Below, piece after piece: positions 1 to 10,132 of a DNA stretch of 64,000 nucleotides. Each line of letters begins with the position of its first letter. Position 1 is the stretch's first letter. The stretch is from Microdochium bolleyi (taxonomy: Eukaryota > Ascomycota > Sordariomycetes > Xylariales > Microdochiaceae): the NCBI GenBank assembly GCA_001566295.1, contig KQ964245.1, positions 439,524 to 503,523 of the forward strand. The letters run 5' to 3'. Below the pieces are notes generated by a model. That model saw only the letters and a list, made by a program, of their open reading frames with translations. It was not told where the DNA came from and ran no database searches. The position numbers were made by a program, and so were the translations under genes.

Positions 1-740
1 TGGCGATTGGGCCGTTGTCGGAGTCCAAAGGCTGCACAGAAATAGTTTGACGGTTACTGATTTCTTCTTCCCTGGTGAGTCTATCCATAATCAGCGACGC
101 GTACTCCTCGTCTGTCTTAGGGTTCTTACATCATGCCGTGAGCGATCGCGCTGCCTTTCATGGCCTTCTCGGAAAATTCCAAGGCCGACTCGTCGTGGGG
201 AGCCGCCTTGTTCCTAAATGGAATCTCTTTTCCCGCAACGCATCGTGTGACTGTGACCAAGACCGTTCCTATCTTTTTCAGCCTGTTCTTCTTGATGTCG
301 TCCTTGGACAGACTGTGGTGATCGCCTAGTGATGTTAGCGTTCCCGCCTCGATCACAAAACTCATGGCGTTCTTACTGATCTTCAATGCCGAGAACTTGA
401 ACTTGCGCCGATACCATTGCGTCGTGTCTGACCGCTGTCTCTCAGCGCCGTAGAATGTGATGGATCGGGCGTGGTGCTTGGAAAAGATGGCACCGGTCGC
501 GTAATCGCCGTCGATCCAGAGCCTGACTTCCAGCGAGTGGTGTGAGGGCTCCCAGGCGTAGCTAGGATTAATACGAAACGTGACGGAGAACTCGGTATCG
601 TCCTTGCTCTCGATATATCTTGTCACGCTCTTATCGCTGGATGCGTTGCTGGAGGTGTGGTGATCTTCGTACTCGGTTGCCGTCTGTCCTGCGACTTCCA
701 CCGTGACCTCGAGGCCAGACACGCCATCAATGACAGCCAT
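1..740 (-). CDS. DUF7918-like protein, copy 1 (3' end outside window)
   Basis: This gene begins at the ATG at 740 and runs off the left edge. Exon 1 is 130-740 and exon 2 starts at 71, with a 58-nt intron (72-129, GTAAGA...CACCAG). Read without this intron the frame stops at once; with it, exon 2 ends in SDNGPIA, matching SDDGPIA at the same place in the next gene. The N-terminus MAVIDGVSGLEVTVEV and the later FSEKAMKGSAIAHG are the hallmarks I associate with the fungal DUF7918 family, whose function is unknown. The protein is soluble, with no signal peptide or membrane segment. It looks intact as far as it can be seen. The family name is from memory; homology to copy 2 is seen directly. Confidence 0.75.
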
Positions 741-1657
741 ATTGTGAGGTCGTGGTGAAGAAGTGGGCTTTACGCGACAGCCAAGGTGCGCGAAGAGTTC
801 TGAGGAAGGAATAATATTCAGAGGAGTGGTGTAGATTTAGGACGATCCCATCTACTTGGTCGTGCGCCTGCGTGTGCGGACTTGATACCGGCTGTGAGCG
901 TAAATGCTGAAGGGGACTGGTTTGCAGCCAAGCACATGCAGGTGCTGCATTGGCCGTGACAAGTGAGGTCTGATATTTTGTCGAGAGTTTGATAGACTGA
1001 GTTGCAATGGCGCTGCACAAGTCAAGGCAGGAGCGGCAGGCGCGACTGACGCGTACCTTCCGTGGAAAGGCCAGACCCTCGACCGCATCGCACATTCGGC
1101 GCCGAACTCACATCATGTGTCCCACATTCTGATAACATAGAATAATCCAACAACAAGAAATGTAAAGGCAATGGGAAGAGCCTTTCAATGGCCGTATCCC
1201 AGTCTCTCGGAAGAATGACATAATACTGAAGTTCGCAGGCAGGACAATGACTATCAAGAATGCGTACTAACCTCAGGCCGACTGGCTTTTCGGTTCAGAA
1301 CCATGAAGTAACATAGTGAAAGCATGCGGACTAAATACATTCCCGGGGTAGCCCATGCTGGTCTGACCGTTAACTGCACCAAGCACTGCGTTTATGCGAT
1401 GCTGGCCCCATCTCTAGCCTGGCAATGGACAAGGCTGATTCTGCCAGAACCGCCGGTCGCCTGTTGGCGCCTCTTGTGACAAGCACCATGCCAAAGTATT
1501 CGAAAGATGCTTTTCTAAGCCTATTATAGGGCACATCAAGCCGGGGATTTGCGATGAGACAACACATGCTATCGGAGTTTGGGGTATTCTTGGTCTTGAA
1601 CGTGAATAATGAAACCATTCGGCTTTGCCACTTGAGCCAATTTGCGGCAATACTGTC
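741..1657. other. Gene-free stretch between DUF7918 copies 1 and 2
   Basis: It holds the 3' flank of copy 2 and the promoter side of copy 1. No coding pattern or repeat is seen. Confidence 0.6.
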
Positions 1658-2800
1658 TTAGTCGTCTGTGAGATCGATCGGTGATTGGCGTCTCGCTCTT
1701 TTGACACTGCATGCCGGGGTCTCTTCCCCAGTGAGGTCGATGGCTTCATCCCGACCGATCCGCTCTCTCTTCGGCCTGGTCTCGGTCTTGACCTGCATAT
1801 CCACATATCAGCATTGACTAAGGCATGCAACTCGCGAGCGAAGCCTTACCTCCGGGAACTTCCCCAGCCGAACAAGCCTGCGCAGCTCCTCCACGGACAT
1901 GCTGTCTATATCATCTGGCGAGGGGCTTCTGGGCGAGGGACTCCTGGGGATGATCATCTCCTTCTTGAGATCATCTTGGAGCATGTTAGTGGACTGGGAG
2001 AGTGCGTAAGCAAGGTCATAGCATACCTCGAGAGCGGTAGAGGAAACAGAAAGTCGCTATTGGGCCATCGTCCGATTCGATGCGTCTACTGTGCCTCTGA
2101 ATTGGCGCCAGAGCTTTCTGTCCCGTGGTGAACCTAAGTAGGGTAGTGTTAGTTATGCATGAGGGCCGGCAATCTCGAATCGGTGTTTCTTACGATGTGC
2201 CATGTGATATCGCCCTTCCCTTCATTGTCTTCTCCGAGACTTTGAGGTCCTGACCACGGCCTGCCCATGGACTACCTTCCTCATGCTCAGGTCCAACTAG
2301 CCGCCGTGTGATGGCGACCTTCAGGCTGCCGATTTCGCTCATGGTGGGTTTATTCGAGCTCTTTGGGGGGTCTTTCTCGACTGTCAGGGTGTAAGCACGG
2401 CAAAGTTCGCACGATTCAATGTTGGACCAGGCTGACCAAGTTGCAAGGAGGAGAATGTGAATCTTCTGATGAGCCAGTCCCCAGTGCTTGGCTGTTGATC
2501 CGAGACGCCGTCTGTAACAGATTCATAGAGATGGTTGAACGGCCCGAAAAGAAGGCTTATTTGATGGACGCCATCGATGGTGATGGCGGGTGACAAGGCA
2601 TGGCTCGAGGGGCTCCAATCATAGGTGTCGTCAGTTTTGACGCAGATGGAGAACGTAGCACCAGCTCGACTCTCAATGTACTTGACGACTGTCTTCGCCG
2701 AGCTGGGTTCACTGTTTTCGTGATCTTCGTATTCCGTGGCAGTCTCCCCTTCTACTTCAACTGTGACCTTCAGACCGGGGACGCAGTTGATCACAGCCAT
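1658..2800 (-). CDS. DUF7918-like protein, copy 2 (complete, five exons)
   Basis: Exons are 2437-2800, 2194-2380, 2027-2133, 1850-1974 and 1658-1792, giving 305 residues. The four introns are 56, 60, 52 and 57 nt. The first has a less usual GTCAGC donor but a good CTTAC branch site, and removing it joins FSSLQL to VEKDPPKSS in frame. The start is the ATG at 2800 (MAVINCVPGLKVTVEVEG), aligned with the start of copy 1; an ATG at 2893 would add 31 unrelated residues. The order of parts is: an N-terminal beta-rich domain, VSEKTMKGRAISHGTS (about 168-183), SDDGPIATFCF, a basic stretch KKEMIIPRSPSP, and a short acidic tail ending DLTDD. The function of the family is unknown. Copies 1 and 2 share strand, start and the intron after SHG/AHG, so they are tandem paralogues. 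Confidence 0.8.
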
Positions 2801-3532
2801 CTTGGCGAGCACGGTGGGACGGCGTCTGTGGTTGTAGTTGAGTTGGCAAGGCTCACCGCGTGGAGAGCCGCCGTGCCAGCGACGCAAAGGCAAATACAGG
2901 TGAGCTTGCTGGGCCGATGGAGAGTGACGCTGCCGTATTGGTTCTCAAGGTTGTTGTTGTTATTGTTGGCATGAAGTCACGAAGTTGCCCTTTCATGGTT
3001 GCGGTTTCTCGTGGACAGGCTGTATCATGTTATGACTTACCCCACTATCACCACCAAGTGACCGATCGCGGAAAGGTATTTCGCGCTGAAGGCTGAGATA
3101 TGCGACTGCATTATGGGAGCCGAGCATGGCAGCGCGATGCGTTTGTCCTCACCTGCTAAGCACACCTCGAACCAACACACTCGGCAGCGGCTAGCGGTTA
3201 GCCGGGGACCTGGGAAGACGGGACTGACAAGGCAGCAATTCTGTTGGGTCCAAGCAAGGCTCATGCTTAATGATATATATCGGGCACCTCTTCACCAAGG
3301 TGTCGAAGAAGTCATAGAACAGTGGATTGATAGCAAAATTTGATCTAGACAAGGCGCTGTGGAAGTGAATCTTAAACAACAACGGGGCCAAGTACTCGAC
3401 GTCTACCTCGTGTAAAGCACGAGCGATTTCTCAGCAGCCCGCATCTTGAGGTGTTCTGCTCCGTTGCTAGTCGTCTGACAGCACGGTTCCTGCACCGTCG
3501 AGCCGGCCCACGGCAACTTTATGATCAACATG
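2801..3532. other. Gene-free stretch upstream of DUF7918 copy 2
   Basis: It lies between the copy 2 start and the end of the degenerate copy. Short open frames occur on both strands without recognisable content. Confidence 0.55.
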
Positions 3533-4160
3533 TTAGATGAGCTGGTCGGTGGTGACAGAGAGTTCAGTCACAATCACACGTTGAGGTTCAGAAATTCGGA
3601 TTCCGTGAGGCGCGTTCGCGATGTCTCGTGGGGGGGCTGGTTGGTAGTGTCTCTCGTGAGATTCCCGAGCGCTCTGTAGAGCTTCACGAAACCTATGCGG
3701 TATAGATGCACCAGAACGTCCGATGGCCCTCGTACTCAACGTCGCTGTTGATGCTGATGTCCGCTCAGACCCATTTTGGTGCTTGGGGCTTTCTACGCCT
3801 ACGGTATACCAAGGCTGGACGGTAGCCGCACTTGAAGCCGCTCCACTGGCGTCTGGAACCCGCGACGCGGACGTATTACACCTTCCATGATACCTGACAC
3901 CAGGCATGAACTTAAGATCGTCTACGTATGCGAGCAGTACTGGTACGTGGCTCCGGTATGGTTTATGGATGCCTGTTGTAATGTTGACTCGCAGAGATCT
4001 TGACAGCGAACGGAGCGTCTCTGGAGCGCATCACGTATGTTTGCATGAAGAAGCACTGGTCGTGGTCCCGTGCTGTCTGCAAATAGGCCTTCTCCGGTTG
4101 CCAAATGCGCCGGACATTGATGGTCACCTTGACATCCTGTACTGCGTTGCAGACGACCAT
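3533..4160 (-). pseudogene. Degenerate third DUF7918-like copy
   Basis: From the ATG at 4160 the frame reads MVVCNAVQDVKVTINVRR and then SRDAPFAVKISASQHYN, which follows the spacing of the N-terminal domain of copies 1 and 2. It then hits a stop (codon 66). A one-base shift just before that stop, in an ACAACAGG stretch around 3974, opens a second frame reading PVLLAYVDDLKFMPGVRYHG, which resembles the LEVRLWIDGDY part of copy 1, and runs open to 3533. No intron of believable length repairs the junction. I saw neither the SEKAMKG-type motif nor the acidic tail. The reading is a diverged, frameshifted remnant of the same tandem family. A sequencing indel, or a rapidly evolving gene with an unrecognised intron, are the alternatives. 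Confidence 0.4.
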
Positions 4161-4759
4161 GCTGTGTAATATTCATGAATGCAGGTCGACAGAGAGAGGG
4201 AGTGAGGGAGAGACAAAGATTATGAGTAAAGCGGTTGCGTTTGGGATTGGCATAAGTCTGTATCGGGATGGTACTGGATCGGCTGCCGAGGTTGTGTTGA
4301 GTGCGGTCGGGATAGTGCGGTCGAGATTGTGGAGGTGGAAATGCTCGGTAGAACGCGTCGACACGGGTTCTCCTGCTCGCCCGCCAGTAGTGCCTTCGTT
4401 CCCTTCGTCACTCCCATCCTTATTGATCCTGCACAACGCCACGCCGAACACCGCAGGCGAAGCGACATCTCAGGGACAAACTGGTTTGGCCATTGGAGAC
4501 CCCAGTCGAGTTCCACGGTATGCACGGGTCGCCATGGACTCACTCGGTTGTGACGCAACTCATATCCCGAGGCAATCTCCGTTGCTGGCCGCCATTATGA
4601 AGCGTCACGAGCGAGCTGGCCAGCTTGGCATGCCAACCACTTGGTGGTGAGCTTCTTCCAATCCAGCTCGAGGTCCGTCTCCAGTACTGGGTCTGATATG
4701 GCCCAGGAGGCTTGCATCCGCCGATTGCTTCTGCCTATGACCGTAGCCGGCTGGCCGCC
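4161..4759. other. Gene-free stretch before PPIL3 3' end
   Basis: A purine-rich GAGAGGGAG stretch lies at about 4190-4215. The 181-residue open frame here (4105-4650) has no family likeness. Confidence 0.55.
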
Positions 4760-5332
4760 TCAACCAGCCAACGGATTCGCATGCATCGTCACCTTCTCAA
4801 TCAATATCTTGTCCTTGGGCCTGTTCTTCTTGTCCACCTCGGCCGTCTCGATCTTGTGCAGCGTAGCGAGGCTCTCGTCGCCGATAGTCTTGCCAAAGAC
4901 GGTGTTGAGCCCGTCCAAGTGCGGCGCCTTGTCGAACAGGATGAAGAACTGCGAGCCGTTGGTCGCGGGACCCTTGTTGGCCATGGAGATGATGCCCCGC
5001 GCGTTGTGCTTCAGCGTCGGGCGCAGCTCGTCCTCGAATGTGCCGCCCCATATGGACCTGCCGCCCTTGGGGTTCTCGGGCGGGCTCGGCTCGGCAGGCG
5101 CGCCCGTCTGCGCCATGAAGCTCGGGATGAGGCGGTGGAAGGGCGAGCGGTCGTAGTAGCCGGAGGCGCAGAGGGCCAGGAAATTCTGTAAAGAGACAGA
5201 CAGAGTCAGTCGCGTGGAGCGGTGGGTAGAGGGTAGTGGATGGCTGATGCGTACCTCTGCGGTCTTGGGCACGCTTTCGCAGAAGACCTCGAGCTTGATA
5301 TCGCCCTTTGTGGTGTGTAGTGTGACGGACAT
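4760..5332 (-). CDS. cyp10: Cyclophilin-type peptidyl-prolyl isomerase, PPIL3/Cyp10 type
   Basis: Two exons, 5255-5332 and 4760-5185, with a 69-nt intron, encode 167 residues, the usual size of a single-domain PPIL3-type cyclophilin. The start MSVTLHTTKGDIKLEVF is the family N-terminus. The core follows as FHRLIPSFMAQTG, SMANKGPATNGSQFFI and TVFGK, so the catalytic Arg and the Phe/Met/Gln of the active site are present. The positions of the cyclosporin-binding Trp and the late active-site His of cyclophilin A are His and Asn here (PHLDGLN), as is normal in the PPIL3 branch, so low cyclosporin sensitivity is expected. PPIL3 proteins accompany the spliceosome in animals; a nuclear or splicing role here is inferred from the family. 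It is divergent to the arrestin gene. Confidence 0.93.
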   Translation of the reverse strand: MSVTLHTTKGDIKLEVFCESVPKTAEVRISHPLPSTHRSTRLTLSVSLQNFLALCASGYYDRSPFHRLIPSFMAQTGAPAEPSPPENPKGGRSIWGGTFEDELRPTLKHNARGIISMANKGPATNGSQFFILFDKAPHLDGLNTVFGKTIGDESLATLHKIETAEVDKKNRPKDKILIEKVTMHANPLAG

Positions 5333-7107
5333 GGTAAAGACGGAGCTTTGCGTGGCAGTACGCGATGCTCAGTGGCTGCTGCGAACGCTCAAAGTGTCAA
5401 GCTGTGGTTGAAGATGTGGTTGTCGCGTTGCGGGCGAATGTGGATAGCTGCAGCAAAGTGGGTGTGCAGCTCCCAGCTGCAGACTCCAGCGTCGCCGCTC
5501 ACCGTTCGCGGATCCGGCCAAGAGGATCCGACTCGACGGGCCGGAGTGGAGCAGCCGGGACCGCGCCGGTGCAAGTCCCAACCTGGCTCGCCTGGAACGC
5601 TTCCAGTAGGCTCGAGTTTGCTCGGTTGCTTGCTTGGGACGACGATCATACTGCCACATCTGCCTTGCCTGGAGCAGGCTGCGCGGCTCACGGCAGGACC
5701 CCCTTTGGCTGCACGTGCGAAGCAAGCCTGAGGTCAAACCCTGCATAGGAACGATACCGGCAGTCGTGGCTTGTGCCTTGAGTAATAGCATTCTGTTCGA
5801 GCAGCGGGTAATACTGAGGATTGATTTCTACCACTTCATTGCTGCTCCCGGGTGGTCTACCTTTCCCGGGAAGGCGGACACGCTCCGCACCGCAGTGTGC
5901 TCTAGGAAGCTGACAAAGCAGATCCCCATCGGCTGCGAATGAGGATGGACATTGAACATTACTCTGCGAACCAGCATCCCTGGGGTTGGTAATGGCGGCT
6001 GACAAGGAGGGGTCGACCAGCACGATGACCTCAGGCGACCAACGCGCGGGCTATGCTCGCCTGGCTAGATTCTCGATCAGCAGCGACCTGAGCAAGAATC
6101 TAGCCCCGCGAAATTCCCGAAGATGCGGAGACAGACCACGGTGCCGCCCGCACCGCACCAGCGCTGGATGCGAACATCATGGATAGTAGTCCGCTGCGAA
6201 ACAAGCCAAACGGCCCCACCTGCGCTAAGCATAACTGCAACCCTGGCTTGCCCAGCCTCGAAGTCCTATGCCCCCACTCCAGACGCCTTGAATTAGAGGG
6301 TTCAAGCCCAGGGCCTCAGGCGAGGTAGGTAGTAACTCTGCATGTCCTGTAGCTTGAGTCGGGGCCTGAGCGTGTTTGCATTTCCTGGTGATGCTGGTTG
6401 CTGGAGCACTGGGGCTACTTGCTTCGCGGAGTATCAATCGGGAGGAACAGCTTGGCTGGCAGTCCCGAGGCACTTGCACAAGTCCGAGACTGCAGCTCCA
6501 GCCGTCCTCTCGGCGGCGCCACTTTCGGTCAGCTCCCAGCAACAAAGCGCATGTGCCCGCCAGGCCCCCACCATCACTGTGGTTGTTGCGGGCAGCGTAC
6601 CCAGGCCAGGCACAACAACAACCCAGCCAGTGGTGGAGACAGCACGAGCTCTTGTCAGCTTCAGCATCAGCACCTGCGCAACCTCCTCCCACAGCACATC
6701 GCACATCCGACAAGGCTGCGTCTGTCTCACGCAAACGACGAATCTTCAGCAAAGGGACTGTCCCCGCACCGACGACTTTGCATCGCCCTGCTTCGCGCGC
6801 GCTCTCGAGCAACCTCATCCACCGCCTACTCCCCGACAAACCCGCGATCCCCGCACCAGCTGCTGGAGCGCCAACCAACTGAGACTTCCTCGGACCACAT
6901 ACGACCATTCTACGACTACCAGAATCCTCACCTGCGGTGTGCAGACGACGTGGCGACGAGCGCTGGTGCGCATGCACCTGGCACCAGCAGCGCCCCCTCT
7001 TGGGCACGGCGACTGAACACCACTCTGCGGCGACGAGCTGAACAGAAACTGCATGCTCCTGTCGACAACGATACCCCTCCTCCAGCTGGCGCCTCCGAGC
7101 CATCACC
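5333..7107. promoter_or_regulatory. Divergent promoter region of PPIL3 and arrestin genes
   Basis: The two genes start at opposite ends. From about 6.4 kb the + strand is C/A-rich with few T, as in long fungal 5' leaders, and is open in several frames on both strands without coding likeness. No sharp element was found. Confidence 0.5.
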
Positions 7108-8556
7108 ATGGCGGACCGAGTGCAGGCCTCCGTTCGCGTTTCTGGTCCTCCAAACAGTCACTTTCTCGTCGGATACCCTGGCATATCGGCAACGTTGGTG
7201 AGTTCTATCCTAGCAGCTCATTCTACGGAGGTGCCCTAAGACCTAGTACGGCTGTGTATCTGCAGCCTCGACATGGTGACCACATGCAATTGTTGTCCGT
7301 ACTGCGGCGCTGGTCTTGGAGTTCACCCGCAGCCATGCCCACGTTCAAAACAGTGCCTAATAGTATTTTTAGCCCCGTATTGAAGGCAAGGTCGAAATCC
7401 GACCAGATGCTGGGTTCAGTGCGCCCGTCGCCATTTCACTCGTACGAATATGTCTACAAAGACGAGAAACAATACATCCAGCTGCTGAGAATGTCGCCAA
7501 GCGCCATCTGGGTGCTCCGCGACGAGATACAACAGACGTCGTTGGCAAAGAGCTGCTCCTCTACCGATGTTCTACCGGCAAGGAAGCTGAGCATGTGGTT
7601 GCCATGGACCTCCCGTTCGTCCTCTTCATCCCATTCGGCCGTGGAGGCGAAGAGACAAATCGGAGGATACCACCGGCCTCATTACAACTGCCGAGCCGGA
7701 CCGCTGAGACGTTCTATGAGCTCGTCGTCACATTGCAACAGGGCCAGGCGGTGCGACGCTTCGCCTTTCCAGTGCCATTACAACGATACGACACGTTGTC
7801 AACATTCGGCATGTACAACCGGCCAGAAACCAAGATTGCCACAGCGGACAGCATCGTGACCTTGGGCGTCACGTTGCCAAGGTGGAGCTACGGCCCCATG
7901 GACCCCATTACCGTCTACATAAAGGTGGCACCGAACCTCGACTGGATGAATAAAGCCAGGAAGGTCACTATTCAGAAGATCACGCTTGCAATAGAAGAGG
8001 AGATTACGTACAATCCCGAAGGAGACGAGCCCACGAAAAAGGTCAACAAGTTGCAAAAGCACCAACAAGTTGTCGGCTCGAAACTACCAGAGGCTGGCTA
8101 CGTCACGAACATGGGTATCATATTTCCTCACAAGGATCTCCGAGATACCAATGGAATCATGAGGAGGCCACAGCCTGGGTTCCCGAACTACGAAGTCACA
8201 TCCTTCACCACCTCGTCGACATTGTATAAGATTGAATTCTTCCTTAACATCAAGGTCAGTTGTGTCTCTGCTCCGCCAAGTTTGGTGAGACCTCGTCCTA
8301 ACATCCAATCCAGGCCCACCTGACATCGGCGCGAAACATCGAGCTAAGACAGCCGATTGTGATTTGTCCAATGGATCACCAGGCCTGCAAGGAGGAGATG
8401 GCTGCCATCGAACAAGCCGCTAAGGACGCCTCGTCCGTCGACCAGAACAACCCCATGCTGCCCGCCAGATCAATAATAACAGCATCCGACCATAATGCCC
8501 TGGCGACGCTTGGCTTATGTATGGTTGGTGGCCAGAAGAAGCCTCTTATAGAATGA
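7108..8556 (+). CDS. Arrestin-fold protein, short form
   Basis: Exons 7108-7197, 7373-8254 and 8314-8556 encode 404 residues. Intron 1 (175 nt) joins GYPGISATL to PRIEGKVEIRP, a continuous arrestin N-domain strand pattern; intron 2 is 59 nt. The C-domain follows (about 150-330: TLGVTLPRWSYGPMDPITVYIKV and after), with the last arrestin strand at FFLNIK|AHLTSARNIELRQPIVI. Fungal alpha-arrestins are cytosolic adaptors that bring ubiquitin ligases to plasma-membrane transporters or act in pH signalling. This one is short and I see no PPxY motif, so recruitment of a Rsp5-type ligase through PY motifs is not supported. Start choice rests on good context (CACCATGG) and family-like sequence directly after it. 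The leader (6.4-7.1 kb) is long and C-rich and contains an out-of-frame ATG at 7053. Confidence 0.88.
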
Positions 8557-9396
8557 GGTCTGTCGATAGCTCAGAACCCGAGTCACTGCGGAATTCGTCG
8601 CAGTCTGCCGGCTTTTGGCATGGTGCAGCACGAAGTCTCAGCTGGGCTTGTGCTGCGTGCCCAAGCTGGTTGCCCATGCTGTCCCAAACGTATAGTGGGA
8701 CAACCGCCACGACGCCTTCGTGCCAGCTCCGAGGCGGCCGCAGCACGACCTGTGCGCAGAAGGCGCGCAGAGGCGAACTGGCAAAGACTTTCGGGTCTTA
8801 TGCTGGCCTCTGAACTGGTCAAGACAAGCAATCTTGACATGTCCTAGACCATGAAGCGGGAAGCCTCAATTTCGGGGCCCGCCAATACTCGCGATCAGGC
8901 AAACACGACGTCTGCCATACTATAATCGACGCGTGCTGTGATGGAATGAACAACACGGGTAGAACAGCCCGCCAAGGGCAACATCAGCTGCCCAGAAACT
9001 GTACGACTACACGTGTGTTTATCTTCCAGGATTTTGTGCCTCAAATGTCCCCAATCGCTGTCTACGCGCAGATCCAGGTGTACTGGCTTGTATTCGGGGA
9101 CCGTGACAGCTCTCCGCACAAGGGCTGTGCAAATCGTGAGGACACCGGATGGATGTATTTCATTCAGTACATATTTGGGTTGGTCCGGGCGGCATAGAAC
9201 TATAAACGACCATGGATGGGCACCATGTATGACACGACTTGTTGATGTCGACTCTTCGATACTATTCTTCAATACCAGCGAATACCCCTGAGCACCACAT
9301 TAAAAATGAATACTGTTCCAAATCATGATGCGCTGCTGCCTTGGCTGGATGTCTTGCAGCATCAGAATCGCGCGAAAGGGCAAAAAAGAAAATTGT
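8557..9396. other. Gene-free stretch, arrestin 3' flank to tRNA-Leu
   Basis: No gene is seen. On the minus strand just past the tRNA 3' end, TTTTC and TTTTTTG runs (9375-9395) could serve as the RNA polymerase III stop. Confidence 0.5.
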
Positions 9397-9506
9397 TGAG
9401 AGCTGCAGGATTCGAACCTGCGCGGTTTCCCATCGCGGAAGTTACGGGTTTCACGGGTTAACGTAAAGACCTAAACACGACGCCTTAACCACTCGGCCAA
9501 ACTCCC
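9397..9506 (-). tRNA. tRNA-Leu (anticodon UAG) with an intron
   Basis: Read on the minus strand, the acceptor halves GGGAGTT (9500-9506) and AGCTCTC pair with two G-U pairs. Box A (TGGCCGAGTGG) and box B (GGTTCGAATCC) are both clear, and the T stem GCAGG/CCTGC is perfect. The D stem is followed by TCGTG and a TTTAGGT loop, giving anticodon UAG. The 3' half of the anticodon stem (CGCGA) appears only after about 31 extra bases, which fits a normal nuclear tRNA intron after position 37. A short extra arm follows, as in class II tRNAs. The intron holds ACCCGT twice and a GTTAAC site. Anticodon identity is firm; exact intron ends are approximate. Confidence 0.88.
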
Positions 9507-10132
9507 GTTGTGCTTATTTCCGGGGAGCTTATTTACGGATATATACATCGACAGATGTGTCGCCGCAGTCACACTCCTCGTCGTGTTCATCCAAGGTTTT
9601 GGGCGTTTTTAGGGGGGATAGTCAAAGCTCCTGTCTGGACTGCTCCACGTTCCATGCTTAGACTCATAATAGACTCGAAATCAAGCCTTAAATTTCGTCC
9701 GGGCATGTTTAGAAAGCCAATGGGAATGTCTCAATGCGCAGGCTTCCAGGTCCCCCGAATTCTCCGCGACGGAGGTGGTGGGGCAGCGGGACCCTGGACA
9801 GGAAAGCAGCCGGAGCTTCTGACGTGCTGCCACATGCAAGGCTCCGTAGCCTCGTGGATAAAATTTGGGTAACGGATGGAAACATGTCCAGTGACTCAAT
9901 CGGCGTGACGGCGGTTTCTCGTTCACCAGGTCACGACCAGGAAACTCGGCCAGATTATCAGGTGCTAATCGTCGGCTCGCAGCGTCCGAGAGTTTTAGGA
10001 AGCTTGTGCGATAAACCCAATCCAGCTTTTCGACATCCAGGGATCTTCCCTTGACCTCGATTCGAGCCCGACCCAGCCCCCACTCGTGGACGGCAGTATC
10101 GACTTCACCACCACCATAGTCTCTACAACGCG
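9507..10132. promoter_or_regulatory. Divergent spacer, tRNA-Leu and sen54
   Basis: It holds the upstream region of sen54. No further gene is seen. Confidence 0.5.

Noticed and set aside
126..140. Apparent early stop in DUF7918 copy 1
   Set aside because: A 58-nt intron at the position used by copy 2 removes it and restores a matching C-terminal half.
2381..2436. Apparent frameshift in DUF7918 copy 2
   Set aside because: It is explained by a 56-nt intron with GTCAGC donor, CTTAC branch site and ACAG acceptor.
6225..7201. Long open frames on both strands (294 aa minus, 224-267 aa plus)
   Set aside because: They overlap each other in a C-rich leader, have low-complexity translations and no family likeness; the real coding start is at 7108.
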